A DNA stretch of 14,998 nucleotides from an uncultured Selenomonadales bacterium (GTDB lineage: Bacteria > Bacillota > Negativicutes > Selenomonadales > Selenomonadaceae): contig CALEPR010000078.1 of the NCBI GenBank assembly GCA_937910665.1, positions 1-14,998 on the forward strand. The letters are read 5' to 3'. How positions within the stretch are numbered: position 1 is the first letter of the stretch; each line of letters begins with the position of its first letter. Below are positions 6,872 to 13,990 of the stretch, one piece after another. The notes beneath the pieces were generated by a model. It was not told where the DNA came from. It was given only the letters and a program-made list of their open reading frames with translations, and ran no database searches. A program made the translations under genes and the position numbers.

Positions 6872-6934
6872 TGAGGAATGAGGAGTGAGGAGTGAGGAAT
6901 TATTTTTTCACACCTTACCACTTAAACCTTAAAC
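6872..6934. repeat. Two opposed heptad arrays in the DUF2156 leader
   Basis: The + strand at 6872-6899 is four clean heptads: TGAGGAA, TGAGGAG, TGAGGAG and TGAGGAA. After an 11-nt AT-rich spacer, 6911-6934 read on the minus strand is 3.4 heptads: GTTTAAG twice, TGGTAAG and GTG. The opposed layout mirrors the 5857-5937 hairpin, but the two arms are only weakly complementary. The array occupies most of the predicted 5' leader of the minus-strand cluster. Confidence 0.65.
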
Positions 6935-6936
6935 AA

Positions 6937-6965
6937 ATTATAGCATTGAAAAAATTTCCTGTCAC
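6937..6965 (-). promoter_or_regulatory. Sigma-70-type promoter for the DUF2156-tyrA-heptosyltransferase-mutS cluster
   Basis: Minus strand: -35 GTGACA (5 of 6 matches), a 17-bp spacer and -10 TATAAT (6 of 6), preceded by TGC, which adds an extended -10. The predicted start is near 6930, giving a leader of about 70 nt to the first gene. This is the best promoter in the window. Confidence 0.75.
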
Positions 6966-7008
6966 TTCTAAAAAAAATTTTGCAACAAAAATGATTTTTA
7001 GATTTAGT

Positions 7009-7067
7009 GTCGAAATAACCAAAACGCAAATCTTATTCGGTGTCGGTTACAATTTTTTTGTTTCGAC
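7009..7067 (+). promoter_or_regulatory. Nested inverted repeat in the lon upstream region
   Basis: Arms GTCGAAA (7009-7015) and TTTCGAC (7061-7067) are perfect, and the adjoining TAACC (7016-7020) pairs with GGTTA (7045-7049), leaving an 11-nt bulge on one side. The structure ends 5 bp before the lon Shine-Dalgarno. It could be an operator for a repressor or an RNA leader structure. No CIRCE or CtsR box is present, and no convincing lon promoter was found, though TACAAT at 7048-7053 is a possible -10. Confidence 0.45.
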
Positions 7068-7071
7068 TATC

Positions 7072-7088
7072 GGGAGGGAAAAATTTTT
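7072..7088 (+). promoter_or_regulatory. lon ribosome binding site with A5T5 spacer
   Basis: GGGAGGG (7072-7078) is followed by AAAAATTTTT and then ATG. The 10-nt spacing is long for a Shine-Dalgarno. The same arrangement precedes lysS and probably ribF. Confidence 0.7.
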
Positions 7089-9416
7089 ATGAATGAAGTT
7101 GTTTATGAATCAGATAATTTTCCGCTCGTTCCTCTGCGCGGCGTGACAATTTTTCCAAATATGATAATGCATCTTGATATTGGTCGTGAAAGATCTATCA
7201 GTGCACTCGATGCGGCGATGGTTTCGGATCGCAGAATTTTTTTGGTTACTCAAAAATCTACCGAAGAAGATTCTCCCGAAAAAGATGATTTATTCAATAT
7301 CGGAACTGTTTCGGAAATTCGGCAGATAATCAAAATGCCCGATGGAAATGTTCGCGTTTTGGTGGAAGGAATTTCGCGCGCAGGAATCGTTTCAACTTAC
7401 AGCGCAGGAGATTATACTGAAGCTCATGTTGATATGTATGAGGATACTTGGGATAAAAATTCTTTGGAACTTGAGGCTCTTGTTCATGGAGTTGTACATA
7501 CTTTTGAAGAATGGGTAAAACTAAGCAAGCGTATTCCAAATGAAACTTTTGTCGCCGTGACAATTTTGGACGATTACGGACGGCTGGCAGATTTAATCAC
7601 AAGTCATCTGAATTTAAAAATTGAAAAGAAACAAGAACTTTTGGAGTGCGTCGACGTTGAAAAAAGATTGAATAAACTTTATGCAATTTTGGTTCACGAA
7701 CTTGAAGTTGTGCAAATGGAATTTCAAATTAACCAACGCGTTCGAGGACAGATTGAAAAATTACAGAAAGACAGTTATCTTCGCGAACAACTCCGCGCAA
7801 TTCACAAAGAACTTGGCGAGGACGAAGACGTTGCAGAAAATGCGTCCGAGTATCGAAAAAAATTGAAGGAAGGCGATTATCCCGACGAAGTGAAGGAAAT
7901 TGTCGAGAAAGAAATCAAACGCATGGAAAGACTTCCTTCAATGGCACAGGAGGCAAGCGTCATCAGAACTTACATTGAATGGCTTTTCGATCTTCCTTGG
8001 AAAATTTCCAGCGAAGATTCGACAGACATTTTGAACGCGAAAGAAGTTTTGGATTCGGATCACTACGGCTTGGAAAAAGTTAAGGAAAGAATTTTAGACT
8101 TCCTCGCCGTGAAAGTTTTGACAAAAGATAAACCTGCGCCAATTTTATGTTTGGTCGGTCCGCCCGGCGTTGGAAAAACTTCTCTGGCTTCCTCAGTTGC
8201 GCGGGCGATTGGCAGGAAATTTGTTCGCGCCTCGCTCGGAGGGATTCGCGACGAAGGAGAAATTCGCGGACACAGGAGAACTTACGTCGGCGCGATGCCC
8301 GGCAGAATTATTCAAGGTTTGAAACGCGCAGGAACAAATAATCCTGTCTTCCTGCTGGACGAAGTTGACAAACTCGGCAAGGACGGCTACAGCGGCGATC
8401 CTTCCTCCGCACTTTTGGAAGTTTTAGATCCGGAGCAAAATAAAACTTTCAACGATCACTACATTGACACAGATTTTGATTTGTCAAAAGTTTTGTGGAT
8501 TGTCACGGCAAATGATTTATCCACAATTCCGAAACCTCTGCGCGACAGAATGGAAATTATAACTTTGTCGAGTTACACCGAGCAAGAAAAATTGGAAATT
8601 GCGAGAAGATATTTGACCAAACGTCAGAAAGAAGAAAATGGACTTCAACAAAGCAACGTAATTTTTGCGAAAGGCGTTTTGCAAAAAATTATTTCCGAGT
8701 ACACGCGCGAGGCAGGAGTTCGCGAACTTGAGCGGACGATCGGAAAAGTTTGCAGGAAGGCAGCCAGAAAAATTGTCGAAGGTTTTGAAGGAACAGTTTA
8801 TGTCACGACAAAAAATCTTCGCGACTTTTTGGACAGACCAAAATTTTTGCAAAATAAAGCTGAAAAACGTCCGCAAGTCGGAGTTTCCACAGGGATGGCT
8901 TGGACCGAAGTAGGCGGCGATATTTTGCCCACAGAAGCGATTGTCCTCAAGGGTAAGGGTAAACTCTTGCTGACAGGAAAATTGGGCGAGGTTATGCAAG
9001 AATCCGCTCAGGCAGGTTTAACTTACATTCGCAGCCGCAGCGACGCGATGAATTTGGAAGAAGATTTTTATGAAAAAAATGATATTCATATCCACGTTCC
9101 CGAAGGCGCAGTTCCAAAAGATGGACCGAGCGCAGGAATTACGATGGCTACTGCGATGTTCTCTGCGCTGACGAAGAAAAAAGTTCGCAGCGACGTCGCC
9201 ATGACCGGTGAAATTACTTTGCGCGGAAATGTTTTGCCGATCGGCGGACTGAAGGAAAAAGTTTTGGCGGCTTATCGCGAAGGTATGCACACAATTATTT
9301 TGCCGAAAGAAAATGAACGCGACATAGAGGACATTCCTGAAACTGTTCGAGAAAAATTAGAATTTGTTCCTGTGGAAAATATGGATGAAGTTTTAAAAAC
9401 TGCGCTTTTGCAGTGA
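7089..9416 (+). CDS. lon: ATP-dependent Lon protease (LonA)
   Basis: A cytoplasmic, homo-oligomeric AAA+ serine protease that degrades damaged and regulatory proteins. The 775-aa product has the complete LonA layout: N-terminal substrate-binding domain starting FPLVPLRGVTIFPNM (11-25) to about 210, a helical linker to about 300, Walker A GPPGVGKT (357-364), Walker B FLLDEVDK (421-428), the sensor region IVTAND (471-476), and the protease domain from about 595 with catalytic Ser681 in KDGPSAG (677-683) and Lys722 in GGLKEK (719-724). The ATG start is supported by GGGAGGG 10 nt upstream and by the family N-terminus. It is monocistronic: divergent from the minus-strand cluster and closed by an intrinsic terminator 11 bp after the stop. 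It is not next to clpX, as lon often is in Firmicutes. Confidence 0.98.
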   Translation: MNEVVYESDNFPLVPLRGVTIFPNMIMHLDIGRERSISALDAAMVSDRRIFLVTQKSTEEDSPEKDDLFNIGTVSEIRQIIKMPDGNVRVLVEGISRAGIVSTYSAGDYTEAHVDMYEDTWDKNSLELEALVHGVVHTFEEWVKLSKRIPNETFVAVTILDDYGRLADLITSHLNLKIEKKQELLECVDVEKRLNKLYAILVHELEVVQMEFQINQRVRGQIEKLQKDSYLREQLRAIHKELGEDEDVAENASEYRKKLKEGDYPDEVKEIVEKEIKRMERLPSMAQEASVIRTYIEWLFDLPWKISSEDSTDILNAKEVLDSDHYGLEKVKERILDFLAVKVLTKDKPAPILCLVGPPGVGKTSLASSVARAIGRKFVRASLGGIRDEGEIRGHRRTYVGAMPGRIIQGLKRAGTNNPVFLLDEVDKLGKDGYSGDPSSALLEVLDPEQNKTFNDHYIDTDFDLSKVLWIVTANDLSTIPKPLRDRMEIITLSSYTEQEKLEIARRYLTKRQKEENGLQQSNVIFAKGVLQKIISEYTREAGVRELERTIGKVCRKAARKIVEGFEGTVYVTTKNLRDFLDRPKFLQNKAEKRPQVGVSTGMAWTEVGGDILPTEAIVLKGKGKLLLTGKLGEVMQESAQAGLTYIRSRSDAMNLEEDFYEKNDIHIHVPEGAVPKDGPSAGITMATAMFSALTKKKVRSDVAMTGEITLRGNVLPIGGLKEKVLAAYREGMHTIILPKENERDIEDIPETVREKLEFVPVENMDEVLKTALLQ

Positions 9417-9426
9417 AAAAATTTTT

Positions 9427-9450
9427 CCCGACCGACGTCGGGATTTTTTT
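9427..9450 (+). terminator. Rho-independent terminator of lon
   Basis: A perfect 6-bp GC-rich stem CCCGAC / GTCGGG with a CGAC tetraloop is followed by A and seven T. It lies 11 bp after the lon stop codon. A T5 run before the stem gives little pairing in the other direction, so it works mainly for lon. Confidence 0.9.
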
Positions 9451-9492
9451 GTAAAAATTTTTCCGAATCAAAAAGTTCAGAGGACGGAGACA

Positions 9493-9606
9493 GTGGACCA
9501 GGTCAAGAAGAAATTAGAAGCCATTACTCCAACGACCATAAATGCAAATATGTTTGTGAGTACAGTTTCTAAAAAAATTTTTTTTGATCGGAGGAAATTA
9601 TTTTGA
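9493..9606 (+). CDS. Possible 37-codon mini-ORF overlapping the HAD gene
   Basis: A GTG-started frame (beginning MDQVKKKLEAITPTT) runs 37 codons and its TGA overlaps the TTG start of the HAD gene in TTGA, the kind of overlap seen in translational coupling. A purine-rich GGACGGAG lies upstream but only 3 nt from the GTG, too close for an efficient site. The first half is less AT-rich than its surroundings; the last codons are the HAD gene's own ribosome binding site, so the C-terminal residues are unlikely to be functional. It may be a leader peptide, a decayed gene remnant or chance. I recognise no homologue. Confidence 0.25.
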   Translation: MDQVKKKLEAITPTTINANMFVSTVSKKIFFDRRKLF

Positions 9607-10121
9607 AAGATAAGTTATATATTTTTTTCGACATCGACGGAGTTTTAAATTGCATGAGTAACTGGGACGAAGAAAATTTTCCGATCAACCTCGATTGCCT
9701 GAAAAATTTTTCCGACACGGCAAATTTTTTTAAAACAAAATATGAAACGCATCTGATAATGTCGTCGTCTTGGCGCGACGGTTTCAATCTTGAAGAAGGT
9801 CACTCGAAAGACGTCCAAAATATTTTGGACAAGTTGAAAAATTTCAACCTTGAAGTGGAGGACAAAACTCCCTTCTTCATGGAAAAAAATCGCGCCGACG
9901 AAATAAATTTTTACATCGAAAGTCATGGTTTGGAAAATTTTAAATGTCTTGCCATTGACGACACGAAATATTTATTTTCCTCTCCGCTAAAAAAAAATCT
10001 GCGACTTTATATCACAGATGCAAATTTTGGTTTCAGCAAAAAAGATTTTCAATTTCTGACAGGCGAAGATTTAAATTTTTTTGACAGATTGAAAAGATTT
10101 TTTAAAGGCTACACTTTTTGA
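9603..10121 (+). CDS. HAD-fold phosphatase of the Swiss Army Knife RNA repair type
   Basis: A 172-aa stand-alone HAD domain that resembles the HAD_SAK domains of 'Swiss Army Knife' RNA repair proteins; a phosphatase acting on nucleic-acid ends is the family-based expectation, not shown here. Seen: motif I FFDIDGVLN (8-16, Asp10 nucleophile and Asp12), motif II MSSSWR (53-58), Arg97 in NRADEI, and the acidic motif IDDT (118-121). Hydrophobic Phe-rich C-terminus, no signal peptide. The start is TTG with GGAGG at 9590-9594 and 8-nt spacing; it gives MKDKLYIFFDIDGVLN, which places motif I at the usual distance. It sits alone between the lon terminator and convergent lysS, with no RNA ligase or kinase partner nearby, which suggests an accessory gene. 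Confidence 0.75.
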   Translation: MKDKLYIFFDIDGVLNCMSNWDEENFPINLDCLKNFSDTANFFKTKYETHLIMSSSWRDGFNLEEGHSKDVQNILDKLKNFNLEVEDKTPFFMEKNRADEINFYIESHGLENFKCLAIDDTKYLFSSPLKKNLRLYITDANFGFSKKDFQFLTGEDLNFFDRLKRFFKGYTF

Positions 10122-10204
10122 GTTTCAATCCATTTTCAAAAAACTGCCCGAGTTTAACTTTTACAAGACTTCGTCGCGCTCAGATTGGAAAGATTTTTTT
10201 CTCC

Positions 10205-11710
10205 TCATTCTGCAATAACTTTCATCGTCGGGAAAAGTAAGACATCTCGGATCGACGGTGCGTCAGTCAAAAGCATAACCAACCTGTCAACGCCGATTCC
10301 AAGTCCTCCTGTCGGCGGCAAACCATATTCAAGTGCGCGAATAAAATCTGTGTCCATAACGTGCGCTTCTTCGTCGCCGGCTTCGCGAGCCTGGAGTTGT
10401 TCTTCAAATCTTTTTTTCTGATCGATTGGATCATTGAGTTCTGTAAAACCGTTCGCAAGTTCCCTGCCGTAGACAAAAAATTCAAATCTGTCAGTAATTC
10501 TTGGGTCGTCGGGATTTCTTTTCGCGAGCGGAGAAATTTCTGTCGGATGATGAGTGATAAAAATTGGCTGAATTAAATCGTCCTCAACTTTTGCCTCAAA
10601 CGCTGCGTTTAAAATTCCGCCAATTCCGAAACGCTCCTCATATTCAACGCCAATTTCGTCAGCCATCTTCCTTGCTTCCTCGACAGTCGCGCAGGACAGA
10701 AAATCTTTGCCGGTTTTATTTTTAACTGCGTCGTTCATCGACAGGCGCGGAGGATTTTTTAATTCAAGTTCCACGCCTTGATAAGTAATTTTTGTAGTGC
10801 CGAAAATTTTTTCAGCAGTCGCACAACAAATTCCTTCCGTGACATCGATTAAGTCGTTGTAGTCGCCGTACGCTTGATAAATTTCTACAGAAGTAAATTC
10901 AGGATTGTGGCGATTGTCCATGCCTTCGTTTCGGAAAATTCTTCCGATTTCATAGACGCGCTCAAATCCTCCGACAATCAAACGCTTTAAATTTAATTCA
11001 GTCGCAATTCGCAAATACAAATCTGTGTCGAGCGTGTTGTGATGAGTTATGAAAGGACGCGCCGCCGCCCCGCCTGCGATTGTCGACAAGATAGGAGTTT
11101 CGACTTCGATAAAATTTCTGTCGTCGAGATATTTTCGCATCGACTTGATAATTTCGGTGCGCTTTAAAAAAGTGTCGCGAACTTCAGGATTCATGATCAA
11201 ATCCAAGTAGCGTTGACGATAGCGAATTTCTACATCTTTCAAGCCGTGAAATTTTTCAGGCAGAGGACGCAAAGATTTACTGAGCAATTCAAAATTTTCC
11301 ACGCGAACGGTTAATTCTCCGCGCTTGGTTTTAAAAACTTTTCCGCGCAAACCGATAATGTCGCCAATGTCCAAAAGTTTGAACTGCGAATATTTTTCCT
11401 CGCCGAGCGTGTCGAGTTTAAAATAAATTTGAATACTTCCGGTTCTGTCAGACAAAGTTCCGAAACTTGCTTTTCCGTGTCCGCGAATTGCCATAACGCG
11501 CCCGGCAATTTGAACTTCGCCGCCTTCCTCTTCCTCCGCAATATTTCCAAATTCTTTGCGAATATCTTCTGCGTGGTGAGTGACTTCGTAGCGATGACCG
11601 AAGGGAGCGACTCCTTTTTCAATAAAAGCATTTAACTTTTCACGACGAACTTTAATAAGTTCATTTTCATCTACAACTTCATTTTGCTGAATATTTTTTT
11701 CCTTCGCCAT
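10205..11710 (-). CDS. lysS: Lysyl-tRNA synthetase, class II
   Basis: Charges tRNA-Lys with lysine in the cytoplasm as a homodimer. The 501-aa product has the standard class II LysRS architecture: an OB-fold anticodon-binding domain (about 63-145), then the catalytic core with motif 1 around 185-206, motif 2 RVYEIGRIFRNEG (251-263) with HNPEFTSVE (268-276), and motif 3 GLGIGVDRLVMLLTD (469-483). The frame stays open to 11812, but the extra 34 residues are basic and unlike the family. ATG at 11710 gives MAKEKNIQ and is preceded by GAGGAGG with a 12-nt A6T6 spacer, so that start is chosen. Convergent with the HAD gene; no greA or dusB neighbour. No T-box features (AGGGTGGTACCGCG-like bulge) were found upstream. 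Confidence 0.97.
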   Translation of the reverse strand: MAKEKNIQQNEVVDENELIKVRREKLNAFIEKGVAPFGHRYEVTHHAEDIRKEFGNIAEEEEGGEVQIAGRVMAIRGHGKASFGTLSDRTGSIQIYFKLDTLGEEKYSQFKLLDIGDIIGLRGKVFKTKRGELTVRVENFELLSKSLRPLPEKFHGLKDVEIRYRQRYLDLIMNPEVRDTFLKRTEIIKSMRKYLDDRNFIEVETPILSTIAGGAAARPFITHHNTLDTDLYLRIATELNLKRLIVGGFERVYEIGRIFRNEGMDNRHNPEFTSVEIYQAYGDYNDLIDVTEGICCATAEKIFGTTKITYQGVELELKNPPRLSMNDAVKNKTGKDFLSCATVEEARKMADEIGVEYEERFGIGGILNAAFEAKVEDDLIQPIFITHHPTEISPLAKRNPDDPRITDRFEFFVYGRELANGFTELNDPIDQKKRFEEQLQAREAGDEEAHVMDTDFIRALEYGLPPTGGLGIGVDRLVMLLTDAPSIRDVLLFPTMKVIAE

Positions 11711-11728
11711 AAAAAATTTTTTCCTCCT
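11711..11728 (-). promoter_or_regulatory. lysS ribosome binding site with A6T6 spacer
   Basis: On the minus strand AGGAGG is followed by AAAAAATTTTTT (plus flanking A) and then ATG. The 12-nt spacing and the self-complementary spacer match the lon leader. It is the reason for choosing the 11710 start over the longer frame. Confidence 0.7.
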
Positions 11729-11988
11729 CAAATAAAATAAAATTATCTGCGCCGAGAGATTTTTACTGCTGAAAAATTTTTCTTCTCTGCGTCGCGATAA
11801 ACATGAGCGCAAGAATCACCTGCGGATTTTTTTACTTTCAAGTTGTTTATTCTGCCAACGTCGCAATTCCCCTGCAAAAAAAATTCTCAATCACTATGCA
11901 ACGGTACTTTAATTTTTATTTTTAGCGTCTTGAAAAAATATTCGATCTTTTTGAAAATATTTCCATTCAAAAAATTTTTCTTCCAAAA

Positions 11989-12017
11989 TTGACAGAATAA
12001 TTTTTATAAATTAAACT
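11989..12017 (+). promoter_or_regulatory. Promoter for the membrane protein-cobS-ribF cluster
   Basis: A perfect -35 TTGACA (11989-11994), a 17-bp spacer and TAAACT (12012-12017, 4 of 6) as -10. Transcription would begin near 12024, leaving about 20 nt of leader with GAGGG before the GTG. A nearer TATAAA (12005-12010) is only 10 bp from the -35 and is not usable with it. Confidence 0.55.
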
Positions 12018-12044
12018 TGCTTAAAATGTTTTGAGGGTAAGAAG

Positions 12045-13187
12045 GTGACGGCGTTGAATGAAGAAGAAAAACAAGCAGAATTGGCAGCAAAATTTCGGCG
12101 TATGATGCAGGTCACCAAAGTTGATGACAAAGACAATGAGCAGCGAAAATTGGCGCGACAATTTATGCAGATGATGGAAACCACTAAGCAGACGGACAGC
12201 GACATGAAAAGAAAAGAACTTGCAAGACAGTTTGCTGAAATGATGGAGCAGACAAAATCTTTCGACGCTGAACGAGACAGACTTCAAAAAGCCGGCGAAA
12301 TTGCAATTTCAGATGCCTTCGCAAGAATGATGAACTTGACTCACAAACTTGAAAAGGAAAATGAAAAGCAACTCGAACAATTTGAATTTCCTCCCGACGT
12401 CAGCATTGAACATTTTCCCGGCGCGGGCGATAAACTTTTCTATAAACTTGTCAGCAAACTTCCAAAAAAAATTCAGCGTTTTCCCCGCGCATTCCGCAGA
12501 AATCCCCGCGCAGTCATAAAATATTTTTTCGCGATGGTTATCGGCAGAATTTTGGCAATAACTTTGTATGTCGTCGCGGCTTTTATTCCTGCGCTCCCAA
12601 TTCCGGAATCGGTGACGGGCGCAGTCGGAAAAGCTCCGGCATTTTTAGGCGGCGCACTCGGTTCAATGCGCGGCGCAGTCATGGAATTTAGTATGCAATC
12701 GGTCACGGCGACAGTTACTTCAATTCCGACAGACATAAATAAATTGCTGCAGAAAGTCGGAGAATTTTTTCAGTATTACGGCAGACGCGCAGGAAGATTT
12801 TTTTTGTTGGCGGTGAAACATCCCAAACTTGCTTTCGGAGAAACAAAAATTTTTTGCAAACACAAAGCTCCGCTCTTCCTGCGACTTGGAAAAGGTGCTT
12901 GCGGAGTTGCATTTTCATTTTTCATGATAAAGTTGGCGATGGTTTTTTTGTTGCCGCTTTTCGGTGGAATTGCGATAACGGTTTTAGGTTTTAAAATTTC
13001 AATCATTTTAATCGTCGTCGTTAGGATGGCAGTCAGCACTTGCAGCGAAATTGTCGGAAAAATTCTCGGCGGCAAAATGGTTCGCTATTGCAAGGAAGTT
13101 TATAAAAATCCTGAAGTTCTTTGGAGTGCAGTTCGGCAGAATATGGATCAGTGGATGGAAAATTGGAATAAAAACAGAAAGTTATGA
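12045..13187 (+). CDS. Unrecognised membrane protein with four N-terminal helical repeats (380 aa)
   Basis: I do not recognise this family. Residues 11-108 contain four imperfect repeats with the core A-x-x-F-x-x-M-M-x-x-T-K/H; the paired methionines are at 20-21, 43-44, 66-67 and 95-96, so the first three repeats have an exact 23-residue (69-nt) period. They are charged and probably helical. A Pro-containing linker follows (about 113-140), then a basic stretch rich in Arg/Lys (141-157), a membrane segment at about 158-183, a Gly/Ala-rich region (190-215), an amphipathic basic region (230-285) and one long or two short membrane segments at about 286-327. The C-terminus is polar and Trp/Asn-rich. 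No signal peptide; a cytoplasmic repeat domain anchored in the inner membrane is the likeliest layout. GTG start with GAGGG 7 nt upstream. Its stop overlaps the cobS start (ATGA), so translation is probably coupled. Confidence 0.75.
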   Translation: MTALNEEEKQAELAAKFRRMMQVTKVDDKDNEQRKLARQFMQMMETTKQTDSDMKRKELARQFAEMMEQTKSFDAERDRLQKAGEIAISDAFARMMNLTHKLEKENEKQLEQFEFPPDVSIEHFPGAGDKLFYKLVSKLPKKIQRFPRAFRRNPRAVIKYFFAMVIGRILAITLYVVAAFIPALPIPESVTGAVGKAPAFLGGALGSMRGAVMEFSMQSVTATVTSIPTDINKLLQKVGEFFQYYGRRAGRFFLLAVKHPKLAFGETKIFCKHKAPLFLRLGKGACGVAFSFFMIKLAMVFLLPLFGGIAITVLGFKISIILIVVVRMAVSTCSEIVGKILGGKMVRYCKEVYKNPEVLWSAVRQNMDQWMENWNKNRKL

Positions 13188-13975
13188 TGAATGAATTTTT
13201 AATCGGACTTCAATTTTTGACGCGAATAAATTTAGTTCGTCAAGAAAGTTGGAGCGAAGAAAATTTTGGAAAGTCGGTAAAATTTTTCCCGGCAGTCGGT
13301 GCGGTGTTGGGAATTTTTTTTGCGGCGGCGACGGCGGGAGAAATTTTTTTGTCGGGCGGACGGATGACAATTTTTATCGGCGCAACTTTTTTTGTCTTGA
13401 ATGTAATTTTGACAGGCGGTTTGCATTGCGACGGTTTAATGGATACTGCGGACGGAATTTTTTCGGGACGCGAGAAAGAAAAAATTTTAGAAATTATGAA
13501 AGACAGTCGCGCAGGAGCGTTCGGCGTTGTGAGTTTGGTCGTAGTCGCGGCGTTGCAAATTTCTGAGATCGCGGAGTTGGTTTTAATTTCCGCGATGCAA
13601 ACTTTAGCTGCAGTTTATTCCGCACCAATTATCGGAAGATTTTTAATGGTCGCGATGATAAAAAAATTTCCCTACGCCAGACCGCAGGGAATCGGAAAAG
13701 CCTTTGCAAAATTTTCTTCGGAAAAAACTTTGCCGCTTGCATTTTTTGAAACGCTGATTTTATTTTTGCCGCTTGCCTTTTTCGACAAAAAATTTTTTTT
13801 GACTGCGTTCGTCGCGCTGATAATAACTTCAATCTTTACAATGTATTTCGGAAAAGTTGTGACAAAAAAAATCGGCGGCGTAACAGGCGACATTTACGGC
13901 GCGACAGAAATTTTGTCTGAAACTTTTGTGTTGATAATTTTTTTGCTGACTAATTTTTTACCAACTTTGTTTTGA
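13184..13975 (+). CDS. cobS: Adenosylcobinamide-GDP ribazoletransferase CobS
   Basis: An integral membrane enzyme that joins adenosylcobinamide-GDP to alpha-ribazole (phosphate), the last assembly step of cobalamin. The 263-aa product has normal length. Family motifs: GLQFLTRI (8-15), GGLHCDGLMDTADG (78-91, the acidic metal/substrate site), MKDSRAGAFG (105-114) and GGVTGDIYGATEILSE (231-246), with several hydrophobic helices between them (about 34-52, 62-77, 115-150, 183-222, 247-263). It begins with ATGATG overlapping the previous stop; either ATG is possible. No other cob/cbi gene is within the window, so substrate supply comes from elsewhere in the genome. ribF follows closely. Confidence 0.95.
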   Translation: MMNEFLIGLQFLTRINLVRQESWSEENFGKSVKFFPAVGAVLGIFFAAATAGEIFLSGGRMTIFIGATFFVLNVILTGGLHCDGLMDTADGIFSGREKEKILEIMKDSRAGAFGVVSLVVVAALQISEIAELVLISAMQTLAAVYSAPIIGRFLMVAMIKKFPYARPQGIGKAFAKFSSEKTLPLAFFETLILFLPLAFFDKKFFLTAFVALIITSIFTMYFGKVVTKKIGGVTGDIYGATEILSETFVLIIFLLTNFLPTLF

Positions 13976-13990
13976 GGAGTGAAAAAATTT
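13974..13990 (+). promoter_or_regulatory. ribF ribosome binding site
   Basis: GAGGAG (13974-13979) overlaps the cobS stop codon. It is followed by TG, A6 and T3, then TTT-TTG. It is too close to serve the GTG at 13979 but is 11 nt before the TTG at 13991, the same long spacing and A/T spacer seen for lon and lysS. Confidence 0.5.

Larger units (their letters stand above)
11711..12044. other. Divergent intergenic region lysS / 380-aa membrane protein
   Basis: 334 bp without a credible gene. It holds the lysS ribosome binding site at the left end and a TTGACA promoter for the rightward genes at the right end. A weak lysS promoter candidate on the minus strand is TTGGCA with an 18-bp spacer to TAAAAA (about 11830-11859). 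The middle is AT-rich with A/T tracts. A 40-codon plus-strand frame from 11803 lacks a ribosome binding site. No riboswitch or T-box was recognised. Confidence 0.5.

Noticed and set aside
6960..7088. CIRCE or CtsR heat-shock operator for lon
   Set aside because: Neither TTAGCACTC-N9-GAGTGCTAA nor the GGTCAAA direct repeat is present.
8517..8999. 160-aa open frame antisense to lon
   Set aside because: It lies wholly inside the lon ATPase/protease coding region, has no ribosome binding site or family motif, and is rich in Phe, Cys and Asn as expected of a reverse-complement shadow.
10122..10204. Bidirectional terminator between the HAD gene and lysS
   Set aside because: A T7 run is present at 10194-10200, but no convincing stem precedes it on either strand.
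11711..11812. N-terminal extension of lysS to 11812
   Set aside because: The 34 extra residues are basic and unlike LysRS, and a Shine-Dalgarno points to the ATG at 11710.
11711..11900. T-box or lysine riboswitch before lysS
   Set aside because: No T-box bulge sequence, specifier stem or antiterminator/terminator pair could be found.
11803..11925. 40-codon plus-strand frame upstream of the membrane protein gene
   Set aside because: No ribosome binding site, no recognisable product, and it lies in the presumed lysS promoter region.
12005..12010. TATAAA as the -10 paired with TTGACA at 11989
   Set aside because: The spacing is only 10 bp; TAAACT at 12012-12017 has the correct 17-bp spacing.
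13249..13566. 105-aa open frame inside cobS in another frame
   Set aside because: The cobS frame carries all family motifs; the alternative is Arg/Asn/Phe-rich and without start signals.
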